In this document: positions 1 to 5,764 of the stretch, piece after piece | Position numbering within the stretch: the stretch's first letter is position 1 | Layout of the letters: every line of letters begins with the position of its first letter | From: Spirochaeta sp. | Lineage (GTDB): Bacteria > Spirochaetota > Spirochaetia > DSM-27196 > Alkalispirochaetaceae | NCBI GenBank assembly: GCA_007117185.1 | Contig: SKHA01000222.1 | Location: 1-15,393 of the forward strand | DNA: 15,393 nucleotides | Direction: 5' to 3' | Notes under the pieces: generated by a model | What the model was told of the DNA's origin: nothing | The model's input: the letters and a program-made list of their open reading frames with translations, nothing else | The model's database searches: none | Made by a program: the position numbers and the translations under genes

Positions 1-485
1 GAGAACCACTGGGGAAACCCGCCGGCGGCGCGGTTCTCCAGGATAATGTAGGCGATACCGCGGTAGACGATCATCGTCGAGAGGGTGACGATGACGAAGG
101 ACAGCTCCTTGAAGCGAACCATAAGCAGCGCGTTGAACGCCCCGGCGAGTACCCCGGTGAGCAGACACAGAAGCATGGCCAGGGGCATTGGCACGCCCAG
201 GTTAAAGGCAACTGCCATAATCACCGCCGAGAGGGCCACCGTTGACCCCACGGAGATATCGATCTTGCCAAGGATGATCACCATCATCATCGGAAAGACG
301 ATAAATGCCTTATCAAGGAACGTCGCAGGGGTACGGATAAAGGTTCCCCAGGAGAGAAAAAACGGCGAGATGATGGTGTTTCCGACGATGACCAGGGCGA
401 GAACAGCCACAAGCAGCCATTCCCACTGCAGGAAGAACTCCTTCCAGTTCCAGGAACGTTCAATTTCGATGCGCATTTCCGCCAT
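1..485 (-). CDS. Sugar ABC transporter permease, RhaQ-like (partial)
   Basis: Inner-membrane permease of a monosaccharide ABC importer (BPD_transp_2 / RbsC-type family), and the second permease of the L-rhamnose system by context. The first 161 codons are present; the gene runs off the left edge, so its C-terminal half is missing. The start is ATG at 485, with AAGGAG 10 nt upstream. Residues 1-22 form a short cytoplasmic head, followed by hydrophobic helices. The conserved permease core segment MVIILGKIDISVGSTVALS is the counterpart of the GIDLSIGS segment in the neighbouring permease. It starts 14 nt after the stop of the RhaP-like permease and is co-transcribed with it. Two distinct permeases in tandem is the arrangement known for RhaP/RhaQ and for YtfT/YjfF, so a heterodimeric membrane channel is expected. 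The family is certain; the rhamnose assignment rests on rhaM in the same operon. Confidence 0.9.
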   Translation of the reverse strand, partial: MAEMRIEIERSWNWKEFFLQWEWLLVAVLALVIVGNTIISPFFLSWGTFIRTPATFLDKAFIVFPMMMVIILGKIDISVGSTVALSAVIMAVAFNLGVPMPLAMLLCLLTGVLAGAFNALLMVRFKELSFVIVTLSTMIVYRGIAYIILENRAAGGFPQWF

Positions 486-499
486 CTTCGTGGGTCTCC

Positions 500-1489
500 T
501 TATATCACCCGGCGCCGCAGGGCGTTCCGTTCCGTATTTCGTTGCACCATCACGTTGGTCAGCACCGCCAGCAGCACCACCGCGCCCTGGATCGCCATCT
601 GCCAGAATGGCGAAACGTTGATCAGGGGCAGCGCGTTGGCCAGAATCCCGAACATGATCGTTCCCAGGAGCAGCCCCGAGAGTCGACCTACCCCACCGTT
701 GATGCTCACCCCACCGAGGATGCACGCGGCGATGACCTGCAGCTCGTAGGCCACGGCGGTATCACCCTGGGCGGAGGCAAACTTGGACACCCACAGCACC
801 CCTGCCAGTCCGGCAAGGCCACCCATGATGGTGTAGACCAGAAAAACCAGTCGTCGCCGGGGGATACCGGATATCTCTGCGGCGTCCGGGTTTGACCCCA
901 CCGCGTAGATCTGACGCCCCGTTCTGGTGTGGTTGATGAACCACCACGCCACCACGTATACCAGAATCGCGATAAAGATGAGGTTGTTGATTCCCAGGGT
1001 TCTGCCGGTGGCGATCGCTTTAAAGCTGGTGGACATCTGGTAGGAGCTGACCCAGCGTCCTCCGGAGACCACGTAGGTCAGTCCGCGAACAACGTTCATC
1101 ATGCCCAGGGTGGCGATGATGGGCAGCACATCGAAACGGGCCACCAGCAAGCCGATCACCATTCCCACAAGTGCGCCGATCATCGTTCCCAGGGCAATGG
1201 CCGCTGCCGGGTGGATCCCGGGATTTCTGAACACCGTCAATGAGGTGATCATTCCGGCGAAGGCAATGGTGGAGCCGATGGAGAGGTCGATACCCCGGGT
1301 AACCAGGACCAGCATCATCCCAACCGCCAGAATACCGAGGATCGCCGTGTTGGTGAGGATTGCCGTGAGGTTGCGTACGGTAAGGAACGCAGGGTTGCGC
1401 ACCTGAATCAGTACCGCCAGCAGAATGATGAACAGGAGCAGCCCCAGTTCCCGCAGGTTCTCCGTCAGGACGATCTTCCGCTCAGCCAC
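500..1489 (-). CDS. rhaP: Sugar ABC transporter permease, RhaP-like
   Basis: Integral inner-membrane permease of about 329 residues, the usual length for the RbsC/AraH/RhaP family (BPD_transp_2). Successive hydrophobic segments span most of the protein. Family landmarks are the LVTRGIDLSIGSTIAFAG segment around residues 60-80 and the cytoplasmic coupling region TRTGRQIYAVGSNPDAAEISGI around residues 188-210, which contacts the ATPase. The GTG start at 1489 overlaps the last 8 bases of the ATPase gene (GTG over TGA), preceded by a close GAGG Shine-Dalgarno, which indicates translational coupling. It is followed after 14 nt by a second permease. With that protein it would form the channel through which the ATPase drives import, most likely of L-rhamnose given the mutarotase gene in the operon. 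Specificity cannot be read from the permease itself, and the periplasmic binding protein is not in this window. Confidence 0.92.
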   Translation of the reverse strand: MAERKIVLTENLRELGLLLFIILLAVLIQVRNPAFLTVRNLTAILTNTAILGILAVGMMLVLVTRGIDLSIGSTIAFAGMITSLTVFRNPGIHPAAAIALGTMIGALVGMVIGLLVARFDVLPIIATLGMMNVVRGLTYVVSGGRWVSSYQMSTSFKAIATGRTLGINNLIFIAILVYVVAWWFINHTRTGRQIYAVGSNPDAAEISGIPRRRLVFLVYTIMGGLAGLAGVLWVSKFASAQGDTAVAYELQVIAACILGGVSINGGVGRLSGLLLGTIMFGILANALPLINVSPFWQMAIQGAVVLLAVLTNVMVQRNTERNALRRRVI

Positions 1490-2999
1490 GGGGCACCTCA
1501 GCTTCCTCGGTAGCCATCGCTGCGCGCAGGATGTCCTCCTGGGTTGCCCCGGCGGTTTTCATTTCCGCGGTGACCCGCCCCTGACGCATCACCACGATGC
1601 GGTCGCTCATTCCCAGCACCTCCGGCATTTCCGACGAGACGAAGATGATGCCGTAGCCCTGCTCCGCCAGTTCGCCAATAATCTCATAAATCGCGGCCTT
1701 GGCCCCTACATCCACTCCCTTGGTGGGTTCATCAAGGATGATCACCTTGAGGTTTCTCCCCAGAATCTTGGCAACCACGACTTTCTGCTGGTTCCCCCCG
1801 GAGAGTGCCGACGCGCGGGTGAAAATACTGGGAGCGCGGACGTTCAGCTTTGTCGCCAGTTTCCCCGAAGTTACCCGTTCCTGCCGGTCGTCCAGCCACC
1901 CCATACGGGAAAGGTTCTTCAGCGAAGGAAGGGTAATATTTCGACCTATCTCCCATTCCAGAATGAGTCCTTCCAGCTGCCGGTCTTCGGGCAGACAGCC
2001 AATACCAACCCGCAGCGCTTCCATCGGGTCGCCCACGTTCACAACCTTTCCATCCAGAGCGATCTGCCCTGCATCAGGAGGGTAAATTCCGTAGAGGGAC
2101 TCGCACACCTCGGTGCGTCCCGCTCCCACCAGCCCGGTGAGGGCAACGATCTCGCCCTTATGGACACTGAAGGAGACGTCCTGGAAAAACCCGGTTCGGG
2201 AGAGGCTCTCCACCCGCAGGACCTCCTCACCGATGTGTACCTCCCGCTTGGGAAACATCTGGGCGATCTCCCGGCCCACCATCGCCACGACCAGATCGTG
2301 CTGGGTGAGGTCCGCCGCGGGCCACGTCCCTACGTGGCGGCCGTCCCGGAACACCGTTACCCGGTCCGCCAGACGCCAGATATCCTCAAGGCGGTGGGAG
2401 ATGAAGATGATGCCTACCCCGGCGTCCCGAAGCCCCTCGGTGATCCGGTACAGCTCGTCGCTCTCGTGCCGGGTCAGCGCAGCGGTGGGTTCGTCCATGA
2501 TCAGAATCCGGGCGTCCGCAGAGAGCGCCTTGGCAATCTCCACGATCTGCTGTCGAGCCACCGAGAGGTTTCCCATCCGTTCCCGGGAGGAAAAACCCGC
2601 GTCCAGCTGATCCAGCAACCGCTGGGATTCACCGTGCATGGCCACCCAGTCAATCCGACGGGTCAGTGGTTTGATCTTCTCGTGGCCCATGAAGATGTTC
2701 TCTGCCACCGTCAGGTCCGGGTACGCCGTCACGTGCTGGTAGATCGCGGCGATACCGGCGTGGCGGGTCTCCCGGGGGTTATGGAAGACGGTGGGATTTC
2801 CCTGCAGGATGATCTCTCCCTGGTCAGGGGCGTGTACACCGGTGATAATCTTGATGAAGGTGGACTTTCCGGCGCCATTCTCCCCCATCAGACAGTGAAT
2901 CTCACCGGGTTTCAGGTCGAACTGGACGGTGTCCAGCGCCTGCACACCCGGAAATGCTTTGGAGATCTGCCGCAGCTCAAGTATCGGCTGGTCGCTCAC
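1482..2999 (-). CDS. rhaT: L-rhamnose ABC importer ATPase, two fused nucleotide-binding domains
   Basis: Cytoplasmic ATPase of 505 residues with two ABC domains in one chain, as in RbsA, AraG, MglA and RhaT. The N-terminal domain has Walker A GENGAGKST at residues 39-47, signature-like LSVARQQ and Walker B ILIMDEP. In the C-terminal domain Walker A is degenerate (GLVGAGRTE) while the signature LSGGNQQKV and Walker B VIILDEP are intact. This asymmetry is normal for monosaccharide importers, where only one site hydrolyses ATP efficiently. The reading frame is open back to 3095, but that would overlap rhaM by about 90 bases. The GTG at 2999, five bases after the rhaM stop and with AGGA upstream, gives the expected N-terminus (VSDQPILELRQISKAF) and is preferred. 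It overlaps the permease start by 8 bases. The name follows the rhizobial RhaT ATPase, not the unrelated E. coli RhaT symporter. Confidence 0.93.
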   Translation of the reverse strand: MSDQPILELRQISKAFPGVQALDTVQFDLKPGEIHCLMGENGAGKSTFIKIITGVHAPDQGEIILQGNPTVFHNPRETRHAGIAAIYQHVTAYPDLTVAENIFMGHEKIKPLTRRIDWVAMHGESQRLLDQLDAGFSSRERMGNLSVARQQIVEIAKALSADARILIMDEPTAALTRHESDELYRITEGLRDAGVGIIFISHRLEDIWRLADRVTVFRDGRHVGTWPAADLTQHDLVVAMVGREIAQMFPKREVHIGEEVLRVESLSRTGFFQDVSFSVHKGEIVALTGLVGAGRTEVCESLYGIYPPDAGQIALDGKVVNVGDPMEALRVGIGCLPEDRQLEGLILEWEIGRNITLPSLKNLSRMGWLDDRQERVTSGKLATKLNVRAPSIFTRASALSGGNQQKVVVAKILGRNLKVIILDEPTKGVDVGAKAAIYEIIGELAEQGYGIIFVSSEMPEVLGMSDRIVVMRQGRVTAEMKTAGATQEDILRAAMATEEAEVPRG

Positions 3000-3004
3000 T
3001 GCCG

Positions 3005-3319
3005 TCAGTCCTGATAGAACATCTCGTCCAGCGGGAAGACCCGGGGCGAGTTGTCGGGGTTTGTTTCCATCAGGTCTGCCATATAGGCCCACCATTTCTG
3101 CACCACTTCCGTATCGGCCAGCCGGTCCGCCTGGTTGTGTTCAGTCACTTTCTGACTGGCGTACAGCGTGTCGGTGCGTGGATCCAGGTAGATCACGTAA
3201 TCGCGCACGCCGGCGTCCTGCAACTGGCGAACCAACTCAGGCCAGATCTCGTCGTGACGTTTCTTGTACTCCTCCCGGTTGCCCGGCAGCAGTTGCATTG
3301 CAAAGCCAACCCGTTTCAT
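3005..3319 (-). CDS. rhaM: L-rhamnose mutarotase
   Basis: RhaM interconverts the alpha and beta anomers of L-rhamnopyranose after uptake, supplying the anomer used by the isomerase. The protein has 104 residues, the family's usual length. All the landmarks known for E. coli RhaM are at the same positions: Tyr18 and the catalytic His22 in EEYKKRHDEIWPEL, Tyr41, and the C-terminal WWAYMADLMETNPDNSP block starting at residue 76. The ATG start at 3319 has a strong GAGGAGG about 10 nt upstream, and that Shine-Dalgarno overlaps the stop codon of the isomerase gene 15 bases away. Because the RhaM family is narrow in specificity, this gene is the main evidence that the whole operon handles L-rhamnose or a close 6-deoxy sugar such as L-fucose. 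The ATPase gene follows after five bases. Confidence 0.95.
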   Translation of the reverse strand: MKRVGFAMQLLPGNREEYKKRHDEIWPELVRQLQDAGVRDYVIYLDPRTDTLYASQKVTEHNQADRLADTEVVQKWWAYMADLMETNPDNSPRVFPLDEMFYQD

Positions 3320-3334
3320 TTCGGCATCCCCTCC

Positions 3335-4765
3335 TCAGCAGACTCGTGTCACCGGTACACCCGCAAGGGCCCCGAACTTCTCGATTCGTGAGGCGATGTG
3401 CCCCACCCCAATGGCGCAGTGATGGGACGGTCCCAGCCGAGACCATCGCTCGATGAACTCCCGTGGCGGCAGGGAGAAACGGTAGCGACTGTTGGTATTG
3501 CCGATGTTCAGAACGGGACCGGCAACGCTTTCGCCCTCGGCCACGATCATGTAGACGCCCTGGGGCCCTTCGCAGACCGAGAGCAGCGTCACCGGCCCGT
3601 GCTTGACCGACATTTGAATTGAGAGCCCCTTGCCGGGCTTTCCGTGATACACCGGCAGCGGAACCAACCCCACCGCCCCCTCGGCTATCGCGAAGTGGGC
3701 GGGGCCGTCGTGACCGAGCATGATGATATCCTCGTTGAAATCCATCGCGTAGAACTCGGAGAAGGATCCACCAGCGCCAAAGCTGTCCATGATCTTCATC
3801 GCCTGAGCGTTTTTAATCTCGCACTCCCCGGCTACCGGTACGTGCTTGCCTGTCAGCAGGGTGTTGCCGGCAATCACCGAGGTGACGATGCTCTCGTGGT
3901 TGGAACCGGGAGCACCCTCGTAATAGTAGGCCAGCGAGCCGAGCTGATGTTGCGCTACCAGGTTGTCCAGAGCGACAGAGGTGCGCGCCGCCCTCTCCAA
4001 CTCGTCACTGTCGCACTCCGGCGACACCTCAAAGGCGTCGTTGAACTCCTGCAGCTTCGTCTGAACCTCACGGGCGCTGACCGCGTCCCGCAGTACCGCC
4101 AGTTCGTCTATCTCGATGAGGTCCACGTGGCCACCGAACGCACCGATCTGCGCGGTCACGTTGGTATATACGTCAAGCATTCCGGCGTAGTAGTGACCCA
4201 TTACCCCCAGCCGGTTGGTCCGCATCGTCTTCAGTACCCGAGCCGCCTCAACCCATCCGGCAAGCTCGGTGGAGGTTCGCGCCTCTCCAAGGTAGCCGGT
4301 AACCAGGTGATACTCGATCCCCGCGCGGTTGAAGACAGATGCAATTTCCGGAACGCAACAGGCCTGACAGTGGGCCAGCCACTCTCCGGTCATCACCCCG
4401 CGGTCACCGATGCGGTTGAACCCGTCGTAATCGATAGCCGGGACGGGCTGGATGTTCAGGACGATAACCGGAACCCCCGTCTCCTGGACCACCGGAAGGA
4501 CGGTTGATGAGAGCGCATAGGTGGAGATATACAAAAATATAACATCAACTTGCTGTCTGCGAAAGAGCGACGCTACGGCTCTGGAGCGCTCAGGGTTATC
4601 CACCAGGCCTGCATCTACCAGTTCCACCTGACCAAGCGCACCGATCTCTTTACTGATCTGCCGCTGATAGCCCTCAAGACGTTCCTTGAGACCCTTGAAC
4701 TGCGGCCAATAGGTATCAAGACCGATCCCGAAGACACCAACATTGAGATTTCCATTACTGCCCAA
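3335..4765 (-). CDS. Arabinose/fucose isomerase-family sugar isomerase, putative L-rhamnose isomerase
   Basis: Predicted cytoplasmic, metal-dependent aldose-ketose isomerase of 476 residues, and the first gene of the rhamnose operon. It resembles the AraA / L-fucose isomerase superfamily and shows no RhaA or RhaI features. The four AraA metal ligands have counterparts at almost the same numbers: Glu314 in AGECE, Glu337 in GSFSEFY, His352 in MLGHDG and His448 in GPSHHC (E. coli AraA: Glu306, Glu333, His350, His450). The C-terminus ends in a typical AIGVGH...LAGVPVTRV segment. The frame is open to 4816, but the only start with a proper Shine-Dalgarno is the TTG at 4765, 9 nt after GGAGG. In this operon it most likely converts L-rhamnose to L-rhamnulose; L-fucose or L-arabinose are the alternatives. 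Superfamily membership is firm, the substrate is inferred. Transcription is probably activated by the divergent AraC-type regulator. Confidence 0.85.
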   Translation of the reverse strand: MGSNGNLNVGVFGIGLDTYWPQFKGLKERLEGYQRQISKEIGALGQVELVDAGLVDNPERSRAVASLFRRQQVDVIFLYISTYALSSTVLPVVQETGVPVIVLNIQPVPAIDYDGFNRIGDRGVMTGEWLAHCQACCVPEIASVFNRAGIEYHLVTGYLGEARTSTELAGWVEAARVLKTMRTNRLGVMGHYYAGMLDVYTNVTAQIGAFGGHVDLIEIDELAVLRDAVSAREVQTKLQEFNDAFEVSPECDSDELERAARTSVALDNLVAQHQLGSLAYYYEGAPGSNHESIVTSVIAGNTLLTGKHVPVAGECEIKNAQAMKIMDSFGAGGSFSEFYAMDFNEDIIMLGHDGPAHFAIAEGAVGLVPLPVYHGKPGKGLSIQMSVKHGPVTLLSVCEGPQGVYMIVAEGESVAGPVLNIGNTNSRYRFSLPPREFIERWSRLGPSHHCAIGVGHIASRIEKFGALAGVPVTRVC

Positions 4766-4801
4766 AACGTACGTCCTCCACGTCTTCCACGCTAAATCCA
4801 C

Positions 4802-4817
4802 TTTGCTGATCCGCAAA
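4802..4817. promoter_or_regulatory. Palindromic operator candidate between isomerase and AraC-type gene
   Basis: The sequence TTTGCTGATCCGCAAA is an inverted repeat with 14 of 16 positions symmetric: TTTGC and GCAAA arms around GATC, with only the pair at positions 6 and 11 mismatched. It lies between the divergent isomerase and AraC-family genes and directly abuts the TGGACA hexamer proposed as the AraC-gene -35. AraC proteins usually bind direct repeats, so a perfect-arm palindrome could equally be a site for a LacI- or CRP-type protein. The palindrome is visible; its role is inference. Confidence 0.5.
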
Positions 4818-4844
4818 TGGACAAAAACAGGTAAGTGATATACT
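4818..4844 (+). promoter_or_regulatory. Promoter of the AraC-family gene
   Basis: TGGACA (4818-4823) and TATACT (4839-4844) match the sigma70-type hexamers at five of six positions each. They are separated by 15 nt, which is shorter than optimal. The -10 ends 8 nt before the ATG at 4853, so the transcript would start at or one or two bases before the start codon. An adjacent palindrome may regulate it. Confidence 0.45.
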
Positions 4845-4852
4845 TTTTTTCA

Positions 4853-5764
4853 ATGGACACTCCGGTAGTTGAGAAAAAGAACAGCTTTTCACGGTATCTG
4901 CCGGTAAACCCCGAAGCGCTGCGCTGGGAGATTCACTGTAACGACGCCGGGTACTCCCACGTTCCCCCGGGAGCCACCTACCCCCTGGTGCCGGAGGACC
5001 ACCCCAGGGACTTTGCCGAAACGGTGGTGACCGGGCGGGTCCTCACGGAGTTTCAGGTAGTCCTGATCACCGCCGGGCGCGGGGTCTTCGAGTGCGACGG
5101 CTACCCTGCCACAGAGATCCACGCCGGGGACGTGATGATCCTCTTCCCGGGGGTGCGCCACGCGTACCACCCCGTTCGCGAGACCGGCTGGCACGAGTAC
5201 TGGGTGGGGTTCTCCGGGGAACACGCGTTCCGGTTGTGGCACAATGGTCTGTTCTCGCCGGTACGGGCGGTTCACCGTATTGGCCTCAGCGCGGAGCTGC
5301 TCGCCGATTTCGAGCAGATCATCCGGCTGTGCCGACAGCAGACCCCGGGGTTTCAGGTACGCCTTGGCGCGCTGGTCCTGCAGCTGCTGGCTCACATCCA
5401 CGCGATTGAGACCTCTTCGCGCACCAGCCTTGAAGACAGCGAGCTGGTGTACCGGGCTCGTCAGATCATGCAGTCGCATGTTGAAACGGGGATAACCGTA
5501 GAAGAGATCGCCGCGGAAATAGGGGTCAACTACACCCGGCTGCTGGAGTTCTTCCGGCAGTACACCGGTCTGACCCCGTACCAGTACTTTCTGCAGATGC
5601 GGGTCCATCGGGCCAAGGAGCTACTTCAGGACCAGAAGCTCTCCATCAAGGAGATTGCCGCACGACTCACCTTCGAGAATCAGTACTATTTTTCACGACT
5701 CTTCCGCCGCAAGACCGGCATGACTCCCACCCAGTGGCGCACAAACGGCGCTTTCAGCGGGTAA
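4853..5764 (+). CDS. AraC-family transcriptional regulator of the rhamnose operon
   Basis: DNA-binding activator of 303 residues. The N-terminal half is an AraC-type cupin sugar-sensing domain; the stretch VVLITAGRGVFECDGYPATE followed by HAGDVMILFPGVRHAYHP at about residues 68-107 is the typical strand pattern. The C-terminal ~100 residues hold two helix-turn-helix motifs (TVEEIAAEIGVNYTRLLEFF and SIKEIAARLTFENQYYFSRL), then the family signature ending in RRKTGMTPTQWR. It is transcribed divergently from the isomerase gene, so it is very probably the RhaS/RhaR-like activator of that operon. The frame also allows a GTG at 4835, but this lies upstream of the predicted transcript start, and neither start has a good Shine-Dalgarno. 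The ATG at 4853 would be almost leaderless. The 3' end overlaps the convergent kinase gene by 11 bp. The effector sugar is inferred from context only. Confidence 0.92.
   Translation: MDTPVVEKKNSFSRYLPVNPEALRWEIHCNDAGYSHVPPGATYPLVPEDHPRDFAETVVTGRVLTEFQVVLITAGRGVFECDGYPATEIHAGDVMILFPGVRHAYHPVRETGWHEYWVGFSGEHAFRLWHNGLFSPVRAVHRIGLSAELLADFEQIIRLCRQQTPGFQVRLGALVLQLLAHIHAIETSSRTSLEDSELVYRARQIMQSHVETGITVEEIAAEIGVNYTRLLEFFRQYTGLTPYQYFLQMRVHRAKELLQDQKLSIKEIAARLTFENQYYFSRLFRRKTGMTPTQWRTNGAFSG

Noticed and set aside
1425..3014. A 529-codon open frame on the plus strand opposite the rhamnose ATPase gene
   Set aside because: It mirrors the GC-rich codon pattern of the ATPase gene on the other strand; the translation is rich in His/Arg/Pro/Gly with no domain, whereas the minus strand encodes a full ABC ATPase.
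3000..3095. N-terminal extension of the ATPase frame up to 3095
   Set aside because: It would overlap rhaM by about 90 bases and adds residues absent from the family; GTG 2999 gives the normal N-terminus.
3644..4507. A 287-codon plus-strand frame opposite the isomerase gene
   Set aside because: Antisense shadow of a well-supported enzyme gene; no recognisable protein features.
4766..4816. Longer isomerase start at TTG 4816
   Set aside because: No Shine-Dalgarno, and it runs across the palindromic control region; TTG 4765 has GGAGG at ideal spacing.
4889..5608. A 239-codon minus-strand frame within the AraC-family gene
   Set aside because: Antisense shadow; the plus strand encodes an intact cupin plus double helix-turn-helix regulator.
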